DNA from: Nautilus pompilius | Lineage: Eukaryota > Mollusca > Cephalopoda > Nautilida > Nautilidae | Direction: 5' to 3' | DNA length: 64,000 nucleotides | Assembly (NCBI GenBank): GCA_018389105.1 | Contig: JACATO010000319.1 | Coordinates: 806,001-870,000, forward strand | In this document: positions 1 through 12,700 of the stretch, one piece after another | Layout: the number at the start of each line of letters is the position of its first letter | How positions within the stretch are numbered: position 1 is the stretch's first letter | The notes under the pieces: generated by a model | Seen by the model: the letters and a program-made list of their open reading frames with translations, nothing else | Told to the model about the DNA's origin: nothing | The model's database searches: none | Made by a program: the position numbers and the translations under genes

Positions 1-1440
1 GTGATGCTTGCTAGAATTTGTTGTGCCTCACTTCTACTCACAGTGTCCCAGTCAGTGAAAAGCTGGTACTTATCAAGGTGCTGTCTACATCCAATTACTT
101 CAAAAGTGCCTCAACCAGGTATACAAATGCTTGGTAAGAGTGCTGGTATGCACTTTGACGGTCAGTCCAGCAAGTTTTGCACAGATCCAAAATTACTTTC
201 CTGCTTCTGCCATCCTCCACACCTCTAACTATCTCTTCCAGAAGTTCTGATCTCTTGGGACTAAAGAGGAAAAAATTACAGCAGTGCTTAAGTTTGTCAA
301 TCACATTACGAACTTCTGGCATGGCACATGTATGACTTATCACCAAATTCAAGCAATGTTCACTACAGTGGATGTATGTGGCAAGAGGTGACACCTGTCT
401 GATTTGAACCTGCACACACACATTGCTTGAAGCCATGTTTGAAGTACCATCATACCCTTGCCCACAAATATTTTGCACAATCAGACCAAGTTCATCAAGT
501 GCATGCAGAATTTCCTGAGCCAGATATTCACTGGAAATCTGCTTCAGAGGAATAAACCTTAAGAACTCCTCTATGATATCTCCTTTCTTGTCAATGAACC
601 GCACACAAAGGGCACGATGTTCTGCATTGTGGCTTGTTACCTCATCTGCAAGGATGCTGAAGAACCTGGCTTACTTTACTTCACCCACTATTTCTGACAG
701 GATAATATCATGACCAAGAATCTCAATTATTTGATTCTGAGTGTTAGGAGAAATGTATGTTGCATTATTCATGGATGGAGATAAGTGATTCCTAAGAGTG
801 GTGTTGTGATTTGAAATCAGACAAAGTGTACTCAAAAAGTTACTAGGATTACCTGGCATGTCTAAGCTTTCATGACTACCTCAAGGTGCTATACATTGGT
901 GCCCACAAAAAAAAAATGGCTTTGCAACTGCTTTAACTATATCTCTGTTTTGCTGCACATTAGCTGCTTTCCTGTTGTCCATCAAATTCTGTGTTTGCAT
1001 TTGGCTGCTCTATTGCTCTCAAAAACTCATCTGCCAGTTGCTGTGCCTCTTCATGATATTTTGTGTTCATGTTCTCTACACTTTTCTGACTTTTTATGCC
1101 ATGCAGTGAAAGGTTTATTGACAAACTGACCTTTGTTCAAGTAATTATTGCAAAACAAGACACCTTATGCAAAAGGTGCCATCTCGATGCATACTATACA
1201 CCATCCAGCCATGTGCATTTAAAGGAACAATAGCAACTTCCTATAAAGGTAGTGGGGAAGATATAGTCGGGTCCTGGCACTTTGTGATGTTTCAGAAGCA
1301 TATATTTATCCCAGGAACTCAATCCTTCAATTGCTTTTTTGACTACTTTTGCTGTCATTGTTGCTTGAGCAATGTGGCCAATGTCATGGGAAGATGTTTT
1401 AAGCTCTGTTTAAATAGAAATTTAATATTTTAAATTCTCA
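1..1440 (-). mobile_element. hAT transposase remnant (ZMYM1/DUF4371 type), runs off left edge
   Basis: Read on the minus strand, this is a decayed hAT transposase of the TTF-finger plus DUF4371 plus RNase H-like type. In order from 1440 downward I see a TTF-like piece (DYIFPTTFIG near 1260; DGTFCIRC near 1170), then MPGNPSNFLST and NNATYISPNTQNQIIE (859-671), then GQGYDGTSNMASSN and YIHCSEHCLNLVISH (604-95), and a DWDTVSRSEAQQIL piece at the window edge. Pieces 859-671 and 604-95 are in one frame, separated by a stop at 671-673. A frameshift lies near 60-95 and others lie above 860. The element is therefore inactive. A minus-strand splice donor (CG|GTAAGT) at 1708 may end a 5' leader exon, making 1441-1708 its intron. 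The family call is firm, the boundaries are not. Confidence 0.8.
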
Positions 1441-1708
1441 GCAAACATCTTTTGGCAAAATAGCTGATTGCAATTTACTCTCATATAACTGACCAAAAGA
1501 TATCTCACCACTTTCAGAATGAATGGCCATTGTTTTAGGTGAGACTCTACGGTTCAAATCACAAGAAAATTAATTATAACCTACTGTAATCGAAAACAAG
1601 AAAAACATTATAAGTGCCACACAGATCAACTTAGATAAACAGTATACCTGACGAAATCATTAAAGCAAGCATAAAAGCAATTTATAAATAATAATAAACA
1701 TCACTTAC

Positions 1709-2245
1709 CGACTCTGGCCCAACAGTGGCTTTAAGAGTCAATGCCAGCCACTCAGTTCACTCATATACGTCTGTACTGTCCCACGAAGTCCCTGTCCAGC
1801 TTTTCTAGGATCTGCTCCCAGTGGTGCCAGCCAGTGTGAGGGCAGCCTGACTGCACCAGTCCCCATCTTGTAATAGTCCAAGTTCCAGCTCCTGGCCTTT
1901 TGCTGCCAATCCCACTGTCCAGGGTGGCGGGACAACAACTGGCCTCTGGTGGCTGCATGTATTGTCTTGGTGGCAGATCAACAGGAAGCCGATGGCTACA
2001 CCACACACACATTTCAACTCTTGCTAATAAACTTCCTGATACGAGACTTGCAACCCACAAGAGAAACATAGCAACTTTCAAAACATACAAGCAAATATTC
2101 GCCCAGTAGCCTAGTAAACTGCACGTGAAAAAAAACCTTTTGCTCGGTTTAGTGAGTTTTTTGTTTTTTCTCACTCAGGGTGGAACTTTTCAAGTCCATC
2201 TGGGGGTGTGAATTTCAAACGCACCTAACGACCCCCCCCCGAGTG
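1709..2245 (-). other. possible 5' leader exon and terminal region of the hAT element
   Basis: This stretch is more GC-rich than its surroundings and ends, on the minus strand, at a good splice donor (position 1708). Open frames exist on both strands but match nothing I recognise. A run of C at about 2228-2237 reads on the minus strand as G-rich followed by TCGTTAGGTGCG, which could be the outer end of the hAT element. I infer the link from position and orientation only. The matching opposite end is outside the window. Confidence 0.3.
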
Positions 2246-3524
2246 TATGTATATATATATACATAAACCATTCTCTGTATACTGCCCATACAAAATAGGT
2301 GATAGGTATTGCTAGAAAACTGTACATGGATTCAGCTCACCTGAATTGATAAAAAAAACAGCTATGTATGCTGCATACCAGTGTTATTGATAATTAGCTG
2401 GGATACCCAACACTGCACAGGAAAGATTAAGAAACAAATCACAAACACTTGAAAATGTTTTAAATGGTAAATCAATGGTATAAGATTATCAGAATGTGAT
2501 GGAGTGACTGCAAGATTTTAAATTAAGATTTTCCAGTTCAAAGGAAAAAAAAAAAGCACTAATCACTACAATAACCTGCTCCACTTAATTTTTTGGCAGG
2601 AAGTATAATATTGTGCAGATATGATTACCTCCCTTATTTCTTTCAAGCTGTTAATCAGCAGGACAAGCAAATTAATTAGCTGTTTTAATTCCAGGAAAAG
2701 AAGTAAAACTAAAAATAGCTGTGTTTGATTTTTTTTGAATGATAAATCTGAATATCAACTGTTTTTCAGTAAACAAAATTAAAGGTCAACAAATCAAGAT
2801 TTGTAATGCAAAAACATGTTAAAAAACGGTGAAGTCCAATTTTATGACATTAGGGGCAATCAAATGAAATCTGGAGACAAATAGTATCACTGATGCTATT
2901 TAAGCTGGGTTTCATAGAAAATGAAATATATCAATCTCAACCAGTTATTAAATGCGTATAAAAAGTAATTTTTCATAACCCATGCAAATGCTATATAGCG
3001 CACAATACATTATGAAAACATGACAGCTGAATGCCATACATGGAAAGCTATGGCATATGCTTGATAAGTATTTTAAGTTTAAATTTACAGAAACTCAAGG
3101 TAATAAATATAAGCATAATGACAATTAAAAAGATGTGGAAACTGAAGAAAATTAAAACAAAATCTGTCGTCCTTGGATACATAATTGACACAAAAATGAA
3201 ATACTGAGCAGGGTAAGATACGTTTTAAGTTGTATGATGAACAATTATGCCTCCATATTTTGGAAGAGAAAGACATGAATGTGACTACTGTCTTAAATCA
3301 TGAGATGATTGTATAGGTTCTACAGAAAGAGATTCTTCTATTTTTAATTTGAAACTAATTATCTGCATTGGAAATTTTGACAGTTAAGAACTAAGGGGTT
3401 GCATGTCTTAACATGGAGGTGATCTAATATTTATACATCAAGTGGTTTTCCTAACATGCAGTAAAATGTTGTTAACATATTTATATTTAAATAGGATGCT
3501 ATACTATGTGACCCATAAATCCCT
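2246..3524. other. AT-rich intergenic DNA, no gene seen
   Basis: The stretch opens with a short TA-rich near-palindrome (about 2246-2268). After that I see only AT-rich sequence with short chance open frames and no recognisable protein or RNA. Confidence 0.6.
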
Positions 3525-3923
3525 TCACCTATGTCTAATATGCATTCCATGGATTTGTGTGAGCCATTGTTGCCACAGATTATGCAGTGCCAGGTCCTGA
3601 GAGATTCCTACTAGACTGGACCGGCTTAATCGCAAATATGGTATGCACACAGCAGTTATTAGTCTGTAATTGTTGTGCCAATCTTTTATGTAGCCCCACA
3701 GCAAATTGTCACAAATGGTCAGATCTAGACTGCAGGCCACCTTGGTCATACTGGTGGTGGTCAGATTCTTGATTTGTTCACGGTGGGAGGTACCTCTATT
3801 TTTTAGTTGTTTTGAAACAAACGTATTGTGACAGCCATTAAATATAGTCCCACTTTGTCGAGAAAAATTGTGGGTTTGTAGTTCTGGACATGTCTTCTCT
3901 GACTCTAAAATACCATAAACCAA
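3525..3923 (-). mobile_element. mariner/Tc1-like transposase C-terminal remnant
   Basis: A 132-codon open frame on the minus strand contains SLDLTICDNLLWGYIKD, which corresponds to the SPDLT-x-CD-x-FLWGYIK block around the third catalytic aspartate of a large Tc1/mariner-related group. It ends in a C-terminal QIHGMHIRHR like the usual G-x-H-x-x-H ending. The first part (VYGILES) resembles the block that follows the first aspartate region, so intervening sequence is shortened or scrambled. No terminal repeats were found. Clearly a fragment. Confidence 0.6.
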
Positions 3924-6009
3924 TACTTATGACAAAATATAATCACAGATATTTTTACTTTTTTTAAAGTTATGACACTTCAAATATTTGAACATTTATA
4001 TTATTGATCTTAATAGAAACAGCCTGTTAATGGATTAATTCACATGCACATCATTAGTCTTTTTGGCTTTCATGGAGAATATCTTGCTATCTTGCTTGGA
4101 TCTGATTTGGTTGTCTGAAGAATATGGAGTACTATGTTCAGTTTAGGACATCATCCAATGAAAATTCATAGAGCAGTCACCGGTATAATTTTGCCATTGT
4201 ACTCAACAAAAATGTTACTGAAATGAAGATGAAATGTTTGAATTCATCTGGTAGATGACAATGACCTACCTTTACGTTTTTTCTGTAGCAAAATAGATAT
4301 AACTTGTCACATCTCATTTTTGGCCAAAATATCTATCAATAGGGATATTTACAAATTCTACTTGACCCCATCCTTTTTTCCTTCATCTTCAGCACCTCTT
4401 TGAATGGATTGATATACTTTGAACTATAGCAGGCCCCATATGCGCCTGCTGCTAACAATTTAAAGATTTGCACACACAACTACACGACAATGAACACTTC
4501 TCTGTGGCAATGTTGAACTGCTAATGCATTCTTGATCATAGAATGGTCATCATCTACCCAATCTTTTTAAACTGCCATTTTTCATTATAGTAGCTGCAGC
4601 AAGAGCAGCACCATCTTTTAAAAAAATCAACTTTTCCAAATAGGAAAGTATCATACAGGCAAGTCATTACAAACATGCTTTGTTATGGAGCAGGTTTAGT
4701 CAGTTTATTATCAGTGTTCCCTTAAAGATAACTGGAAAGTTCTCCCTTACTGATAAGTTTCTACTGCTTCCCACAATGCAGTACTATAAAAACTGATCTG
4801 GTCAGGGCAAGATTTTTACCAAAAACCACTGAGCAGTCCTAGCCACTACAATTATAGGAAAATCTGATCCATGTTTGAAAAGGTAGTCAGCTTTTGTAGC
4901 ATTATACTTTTCTCATTATTGATAATCATACTTTGTAACACCGGCTTTAAGACTATAATATTCTTAGAGAGCATTTCAGTGGTCATTGATAATAAAAATG
5001 GTCAGATTTTGAATACAATTGTAATAAATGTGTCATCCTTTTAAATAGGAGGAAACATTTTAACAACAGACTTATTACAAAATGTTGCCTAGAAGATTCT
5101 AGTGGTGGGAAGCATAGATTTAAACCTACCCACAAGATTAGTATAAAAAAAGAAACAATTTTCCTTTAACCATTAAATGCTTCAATGGAAAGCTGACTTG
5201 GAGATTACAAGCAGAGTATTATAATCTTTACAGCTTTTTATCTGCATTTATAAATTAATATGCCATTTTGGTTTTGCTGTTAACATCTTGTTGCTACAGC
5301 TGTTGAAGCATAAATCATTAACAAACATATACATGTAGCAAATATCTGATAGGATGTGAGGCTAGATTATGGGAAAAGTTGAGCAGTTTTATGTATTTCA
5401 AGTTACTTATCTAACAGCTTGGGAATTCATTGTCTGCACCTGCTGCTCATTGGTGTAGGTAGGAGTATTTGTGTGTGTGTGTGTATGGTAAGTATTAAAA
5501 TCTCATACCTGGGTGTTACATCCAGTGGGTAGTGTTAGGTTGGTCAGTGGTCCTTAAAATTTGGCCACCTTAGCTATGCATTTCTAATAGCCTAGCATTG
5601 TTGGTTGTAATCATGTTAAGCTGGTTGAAAAAGCAGGTTTAAAGCAGCAACTGTCAAGTTTGATCTGCAAAAATTGTCAGTGTTAAGAAAAAACTTAGAG
5701 CTAATTGTGCAATATAGAAAATATTTAAAAGAAAAAAAACAACATGCCCATTGTTAGATGGCACCCAGGTTATTAGCATGAAATATTACTATTTTCTTTT
5801 TTTCTAAAACCTAGTTTTCAAACCTGCTTTTAAACAGGATCAGGGATAATAGGGGGAGGTTAATGATGTCTTAATTTAAATTTGTTTTTCTGAGAACTTA
5901 ACCATTGGTTTCCAAAATTTAAGAAACAAATAGAATTTCCAAAATGGTAAGTGTTAGTTACCAAATGATCAATACAAACTCCTTTTCATGTCACACAACT
6001 TTTATCAAG
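3924..6009. other. intergenic DNA, no gene seen
   Basis: AT-rich sequence without a recognisable gene. It holds a short (GT)7 microsatellite at about 5470-5484 and several A or T runs. Confidence 0.55.
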
Positions 6010-7195
6010 AAATATGCAAATTACAAATGTTTTAGGTGTAACAGGAAAAAAGGAGGAATTATAACAAAGAATGCAGGGGGTGTGGTCACCCTGATGCTAA
6101 CATATTCTCAGTGGTGTTGTATGTTGTATATTATAACCTTGTCAATGAAAACTGAACAATAAAGTTCATTGTCTTATCAGAGAAGTTTGCTTGTTCTTGG
6201 AGGAAGGAAACCAGTCTTCCTACAACATCTTAAGCATTCTCAGTACGATTTAGCTTTGGAAAACATGCTGGCCATATCTCATGGATAATGGTTTTGGTCT
6301 TGATGTTAGTCAATTACACATGCCTTATGTGGATGAGCACCATTGTCCATTAAAATGAAGTTATCTCCAATTTCACCTGTGTGGTACGACATAGGAAACC
6401 AGAATCTCATCCCAATACCTCATTGCAATCAGGATACCTCCCTGAAACACATGCAGGCCTGTACACCTGCCCAAACCAACACCTCTACTAGTGTGATCTC
6501 TTTTCTGGATGTGATAGTTACATTCCCCACCAGATGAGTATGTGCCATGAGTCACAATAAAGACTAAATCTTGACTCATCAGTAAAGAGAAGAACATGGC
6601 TTCAGTCATGGAGTCTGAGCAACATGTTCACAGAACCAATTCAACCACTCCTGTTTATAGCAATGGGTCATCTTATGTGGAACCTTTGTTCATGCAGCCT
6701 CCTGTGTTTCTGAGGCAGATATAAATCTCTCTGTAGCCTCAGAGAAGCAAGTCTGATTAGTTTAAAGGTCTGCTTTGCTAAGTCAAAAGTTACACGTGGT
6801 AGTCATCTGCTGGGGTTGTGACCTATGGTTGACTTTCAGCTGATCTTCAGACAATCTCTCTATGCCCTTGAAGTTACCTCCATAGCTAAGAAACCACACT
6901 TCTGTTTACCATTAGCCATTCCACCACCTGGGTCTGTAACTGTCTAGCCTTTGAACCAACAATGGCTTTCCACTTACAGAATCTAATCTGCAAAAATGAG
7001 TATGCCTACCTGTTTATAACATTGCCCTTCAAAACAAATATCCTAACAAAGCTAAAACTGATATGAATACAGGCTAGTTTTCTTCAAGTCTTTATACCAA
7101 AGCTAATGTTTCTACTGGAACCCATTTACATATTTCTTTGATTAAAATTGTGACATGAAGATGAATTTGTGTTGATCATCTGATAAATAAAACTA
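6010..7195 (-). mobile_element. Tc1-like transposon remnant, copy A
   Basis: On the minus strand the decayed transposase can be followed block by block. Near 6800 there is RVTTPADD-like sequence after the helix-turn-helix region. At about 6580-6600 comes VLLFTDESRFSLY (first catalytic D). Then follow VLVWAGV, NFILMDNGAHPHKA (second D, about 6330-6370) and a DWPA...LNRTEN piece near 6240 (third acidic residue region). Many stops and frameshifts make it inactive. The same sequence recurs in the same orientation at 23828-24712, with colinear similarity out to the outer end near 7195. The left limit is estimated from where C-terminal similarity fades. Confidence 0.75.
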
Positions 7196-7689
7196 TCCTT
7201 TTTTGTTTTTTGTTTTGGAAACCAGTGTGGTTTGCTGACCTAAGAAGCTTATTTTGAAACCATTATATAGGAGAATTCATAGATAATTGAGTAAAATAAT
7301 CTCTCTCTGAGTATATTAATTTAGTGTATTGTGAAATAGTTACCATAATTAATTCTTGTTCTTTCGATTTATATATTTTGGTGCTTATTATTATTATTGT
7401 TCTACAGACCCCTACAAGAATAATTTGAGCAACCGAGACAGTGGAACAATCCAAAATAGCCAAAGCTGTACAAAATTTTCCCCTATTCACTCAAGACCCC
7501 TAATTATTTTGAAAACCTCTGTCTTATTTTAAACACCAATAATTCAAACTTAATAGATCTAATATTTTAAATCCTTCAGCAGATTCCAAATGTTTTAAGA
7601 CCTGGAAATACTCTGTTTTATTTGAGAGAGCATAGCATAAATCTACTAATGTCCTTTTTCAAAATAAGGACTATGCATTTGCAAAGGGT
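7196..7689. other. short AT-rich spacer between two Tc1 remnants
   Basis: No gene or repeat recognised. It separates copy A (minus) from the next Tc1-like remnant (plus). Confidence 0.5.
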
Positions 7690-8335
7690 ACTTGATTGGC
7701 CAATCAAGAGTCTGGTCAAAGTCAGGGCCACCTTGTTGATGGTCTTAATCTGTGAAATTGTTGTGCGCACCATATCACTATTACTTGTGCGGTTCATTTC
7801 ACAGCCACACATCAATCTGGAAAACCATGCCAAATGTAAGTTTTGTGGAAATCATTAGCACTGCAATACTATTAAATCAGATCTGCAGCATATTCTTTGT
7901 AGACCTGGCAGTTTCATTGCACAAGTCACTCAAAGAAAACCTCTTCTTCAAATGTCAGTATTAGTTGCTGAAAACAATGGACACAATGAATGATGCTAAA
8001 GATTTTTCACCATTAGCAGTGATTTATAGTTTAGTGATGAATCTAAATTTAAATAGTTCGCATCAAGTAGACAGACAAAATAAGTAAAGAGGGGGGAAAC
8101 CTCCAATTTTTCCATTTCTGTTAATTACATAAGCCAATGGCATAATAATGTGACTATAGTATGATGGTATGGGATGCAGTTTGGTATGTATCAGCAATAA
8201 TCAATAGGTCCATGTGCAGTTAATGTGAACAAATTTAAAGTAACACTCATCTGTATATGGAAAAATCTGCATCGGGCAATTACAGAAAATCTCATCAATT
8301 CCATTTCTAATCAGATCTGAGCTCTGCATGATGGT
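7690..8335 (+). mobile_element. Tc1-like transposase remnant upstream of TMEM45-like copy 1
   Basis: Plus-strand blocks in Tc1 order are visible across frames: a GRPR-like linker near 7710, FSDESKFK at about 8032-8055 (first catalytic D), MVWDAVWYVS near 8165-8195 (equivalent to MVWGAVSY), and a C-terminal W-K-N-L-H-R-A-I-T-E-N-L-I-N-S-I block near 8262-8310 (equivalent to W-x-x-I-P-x-x-x-I-x-x-L-I-x-S-M). Frames change repeatedly, so it is dead. It ends roughly 270 bases before the splice acceptor of TMEM45-like copy 1. Confidence 0.55.
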
Positions 8336-8607
8336 TATCAGATCTCTGCTTGGTTCTGAAGCTTTCTTAAGTGTGGTTTGAGTAGTCCAATTTTTTTCCT
8401 GTCATACTACAGATCTTTTGAAACTGCGGTATGTAAAGTATTCTGGCAAGCATCTGTACATAATTCCTACAACTAGAGTTCTTAAACACAAGAATTACAA
8501 TTAAAAAGCTAATTTTTCCCCATTCACAAGATTTTCAGGAAATTATTATTAACGACAACATTGTGTTAAATAATTTTGTTCATGAACAGTTGCTTTCTTG
8601 TATTTAT

Positions 8608-8609
8608 AG
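8608..8609 (+). promoter_or_regulatory. 3' splice site before TMEM45-like copy 1
   Basis: The sequence TATTTATAG|GTTTATGATT is a plausible acceptor. The same exon start, GTTTATGA, follows the acceptor of copy 2, and GTTTTTG follows those of copies 3 and 4. All four lie 36-42 bases before the start codon, which supports a real intron in the 5' untranslated region. Confidence 0.7.
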
Positions 8610-8647
8610 GTTTATGATTTAGTATCAGTGGTTTAAAAATATACAAA

Positions 8648-9448
8648 ATGTATGGATTTACCTCCCATGCTCTCTCTGGATCCTGCTTCATAATATTTTC
8701 CGTCTGGTGGACTGTTCAAATCTTCAAGAGGTTTTACCAGTGCAAGAGGAGAAATGCCCGTTTTACAGCCACTGTGACCTATCCATGTGATTGTTTGTGT
8801 GGGCGGCTCAAAGACTGGCCACTTGAAGCTCTGTTGAAACTGCTGTTTGTTTCTGTGGGATTCATTGTGATTGGAAGCAGCAAATACAGTATTTACAACA
8901 AGCCATATGCAGCCTTGTTCTTCATGTTTGGCCTGGCAGCTGTAGTGGATATACTGGTTTTCTTGAAAGCACCTATTCCTCCAGGCACAGACTACGCTAT
9001 CTTTGTGCTGACCATGTTGATTGAGGCGTTGTTTTTTAAATTTAGTAATGATAAAACAACATTGTCCACACTGGTTTATGAGCTAATGATTTATGCAATA
9101 ATTCCAACAGTAATATCCTTGCTGATTGAAATGAATTTCCGTCACAATATCCTGGCACCACTTGCACGGGTATATTTCATTCTTCTTCAAGGAACATGGT
9201 TCTGGCAGATTGGATTTATTCTGTACAACCCCATCTCATGGACCAAGCAGTGGCAAGAGAATAACCGGAAAGACTTCATGTTGGCTATTGTATATTTTAC
9301 AATACACTGTGCAGTTGTTTTTATTTTCATGGTTCTGATTGGTGTGCTGGTCAAGTGCTATCAGCGATCTCAGAGAACTTCAAATGATGACGACTTGGTG
9401 GTGGAATTATTAATGCATGGAACTAATGAAAATTCCTCGAATAAATAA
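8648..9448 (+). CDS. TMEM45-like: TMEM45-like seven-pass membrane protein, copy 1 (divergent)
   Basis: Complete 266-residue protein of the TMEM45/DUF716 family, whose molecular function is poorly known. The N-terminus (F-x-SHALSGSCF) corresponds to the family's F-x-GHALPGSFF. Seven hydrophobic segments lie near residues 8-26, 61-77, 88-106, 115-132, 142-162, 169-192 and 211-237. Family blocks include WWT-x-QIF (20-26), TDY (114-116), the FRHN motif (164-167) and LQGTWFWQIGF (180-190), the last closely like human TMEM45B. A cysteine cluster (C32, C47, C49, C51) is shared with copies 2 and 4. The start is fixed by the family N-terminus and an in-frame stop upstream within the exon. Oddly, it lacks the TM2 glutamate, the TM3 histidine of N-W-x-H and the TM4 histidine that the other copies keep. 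The reading frame is intact, so it is probably a functional but diverged member. Confidence 0.9.
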   Translation: MYGFTSHALSGSCFIIFSVWWTVQIFKRFYQCKRRNARFTATVTYPCDCLCGRLKDWPLEALLKLLFVSVGFIVIGSSKYSIYNKPYAALFFMFGLAAVVDILVFLKAPIPPGTDYAIFVLTMLIEALFFKFSNDKTTLSTLVYELMIYAIIPTVISLLIEMNFRHNILAPLARVYFILLQGTWFWQIGFILYNPISWTKQWQENNRKDFMLAIVYFTIHCAVVFIFMVLIGVLVKCYQRSQRTSNDDDLVVELLMHGTNENSSNK

Positions 9449-9760
9449 TGAGCAGTAAAAAAAAACAAGTTCAAGGTCAGGAGCTTATTCACTGAACTGA
9501 TGATGCTCTTTTCTCACCGGTATGCATCTTAAATTGTACAGAAGATGTCTACATGATGAATTTCCTATCTAGTTTTTGCTAGCAAATTATTCTGAAGTAA
9601 TCTATATCATTTAGAAATTGTGATTTATTGTACCTGTAAACATGGCTAACAAAATAATTATCTGATCAATAGTTAACATCCTTTATACTGATTGACATCA
9701 GCTGAAACTCAACAAAATGTCCTGCATTCAATCTGTGATTTCTGTATGTGGCAAAAAAGA

Positions 9761-9766
9761 AATAAA
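9761..9766 (+). terminator. candidate polyadenylation signal, TMEM45-like copy 1
   Basis: AATAAA lies 313 bases after the stop codon and is the nearest canonical hexamer I noticed. In AT-rich DNA this is only suggestive. Confidence 0.4.
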
Positions 9767-12700
9767 AAGAAAATTGCATAATATCATATGTATTTTAGTT
9801 TGAAGGTATGAGCAAAATATAGTGGTCAAATGTGGATTGGATGTATAGGCTAATATATGACAAAGAATTCCATCAGATAAAATTACCTTTATGACATTTC
9901 CTTCAGGTATCTTCAACTGCTGCACCTATTTTGTGATAGGCTGGGAAAGGTGAACAGAACAGTTTAAATGTAATAGGTTTTGCTCCAGTAACAGGATGTG
10001 CTCATATTGATTTTTCAAATTTTAATTTTATTTATCATAGTGTATCAAAACTGACTCTGAATCTTCTTTCATCAAGTGCAAATGTTTACTATTAAATTTC
10101 ATGTGCATAATTTTCAAGAAATTCCTAGCTATAGCAGTAGTTTTTAAACAGCTCATGTGAGTACAAATATGATAACAGTGTTTACTGCTGGAAAATAATG
10201 ATTGAAGAACAGCCTGTTTAACTGATGATTTTTTAACATGACTACAACACCCGCCATTGTTGGCCAACTAAGGAAGCAGAAAATTGGCTAACAGTCAATG
10301 AAATCATGAGGCTGTTGTACCAAAAGTTAGCTAAGTGTACGAGTTATGAAAGTGAGATGCTTGACCACATAACCCTGACAAGTTGTTTTCATACATGTTC
10401 CCCCATCACTTTAAAATTTAAGCAGATGAAAGTATGGTTTCTGAAAACAAAACTCTGATATTACACAAAAAATTTATAATATAAATTAAATACAGTAAGT
10501 AGCATATAAAAGCAAAAATCTTCAATTTCATATGGGCTACAGTAATCAAAATATAATTAAAATAAATAATTATAAACTTAAAACTTTAACTCACTACGAG
10601 TCCTATTCAGTCTTTTCAATAAAAATAAATTTCATTTAGACAAAAAATAACAAAATTCCACAATATTATGACATATTTGTTAAGTGTTAAAAATAATTCT
10701 TTAGTAGCCAGCCACAAGACCAGTGTGCAAATGGGCCATGGATTAAAACAGAAAATACTGTAAACAGTTTTTGGATAAGTCTGACCTTAATGAGGATTGG
10801 TACTTCACAGATGCCTTGCAATCTGTTATTACAACTATGCATGAAATAGGGTGCAAAATAACTGACAGCTGCTGCCAGCAGGCCCCCCCCCAATCCCAAG
10901 CCAGTGTTCCTTAAAATTGTTTTTTTTATGCCAGACACCTCCATGGTATTAAGAATGTATGAATCAAAACGAACTAAAAGGTACTTAGCTAATCTGCAAA
11001 CTCTTTTACTCTGTTAAAAGAAAATTTAAAATCAAAATTTAAAGTCCCTGACAACAATTAACCAGTTGAAGTTTAAATTATAGAAATATAAATAACTTAC
11101 TTTTGAGATCCTTAAACTGGTTAATTTTTTTATCAATCAACTACTCAGTATATTATCAGAATACCCCCCAGTCTCCTTAATAATGAAGTTCAGAGTCTTA
11201 GTAATATTCAAATCTTATGTATATGTTGTAGATACATTTAAAATGTTACGCTATGCTCTCTATATTGTTATGAATTTGAATTCAAGAACCAAAAAACTAC
11301 AAATTTTCACCTATCATAGAAGCAAATGAGTTTTCTGGAAGAGGAAAAAAGACAATACTGTTCCATTTTTAACTAAAAATAATGAACAGAAATTCTTATT
11401 ATAAAAAAGTTTTTTTGTTGTAATAAATATTAAAAAAATATATTCATATATTAAAATGTTCAAGTAGATATTCAAGATGCCTTTTCACAGCGCATAACAA
11501 CAAAAAAAAATTTTAAGTATTATGGGGTGTTTTATGTATTAGTGCAATTCTTGTAGAAAGTATTTCACTGTCAATAATTAAAAAGAAAAATAACATGCAG
11601 CTCTTGTTACAATAAAAAACCTGTTTGTACTGACATCAAAAACTGGTACAAAATTAAGGTATGTAAATATTTTAAAACTTGATAACCATTTTCCGTATAT
11701 GCTACCCACAACTGTTGTTATACCCAATGAAACTGCATAGTGCCATGGTTACCACTAACAAGTGTTTCCATCCATGCACCTCACAGCATTTCTCTTTAGC
11801 ATGCAATGAAAATTTCCTTCTACAACTTCGTTGTTCAGATATGGGAAGAAATCCCACATCAACAGAATGGATAGGAGGGAGGTTCAACAAATGTGGCCCC
11901 TTGGACACAGCAAGCTGGTCCATAAACACTCGGCCATCTGCTACCAAAATTGACAATCAGATAAAATAAACTACTTCGCACCTTTACCCAAGTCAGGTGC
12001 TTTTACTGCTTTAAATAAAAATAAAAAAATGAAAGCATCAGAAAACAATAAGTACCAATTAATACAAATTCTAATCATAAGACTTTAAAATAATATATAT
12101 TTATTTATTTACATGATAAATGTATGACAAAGATAAACTATGAAACTATTATACGAAATTTAAACTGAACAATTTTGTTGTTTTTTTTTGTTTGTTTAAA
12201 AACTGCCAAACACAGTGATTGCTTTTGAAGACAATTACTCTGCGAAATTACTTCACCACATTCCTGAAATTTCATAAGGGCCAACTAATTATCATCAAAC
12301 CATGAATGATATATCTAATAGTATTATGATTTATTTTTCTATCCCTAAGCAATTCTTTGGGACGCTCACTCACTCTGACTTGGCTTGAAATGCACATATT
12401 TTGCCCTGTGGTTTTTGTGTCAATGTCACCGCTGCATGCTGTCACTTTGGCATTTAAGTGGTGCATCATCACCAAATTGGTCATTTTTAAATGCTGGCTG
12501 ATGCAAAATGGCACAATGATGATAGATGAGACATCTGATAACCACAGAGCTTGCCAGACATATTTGCATTCCAGCAACAGCTACGTGACTGAAGTATTCT
12601 GAAATACTGCATGCTGGGGATGCTGGAAAAGCTGCAAAACAGATAAGATTTAACCTCATATCATACACATTATTTGAGAAATACATGATCTGTTCATACC

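Noticed and set aside
1738-2174. Overlapping open frames on both strands, up to 137 codons
   Set aside because: No family match. The region is better read as the non-coding leader of the hAT element.
5944-6162. 72-codon plus-strand open frame
   Set aside because: It lies at the edge of Tc1 copy A on the opposite strand and resembles no protein.
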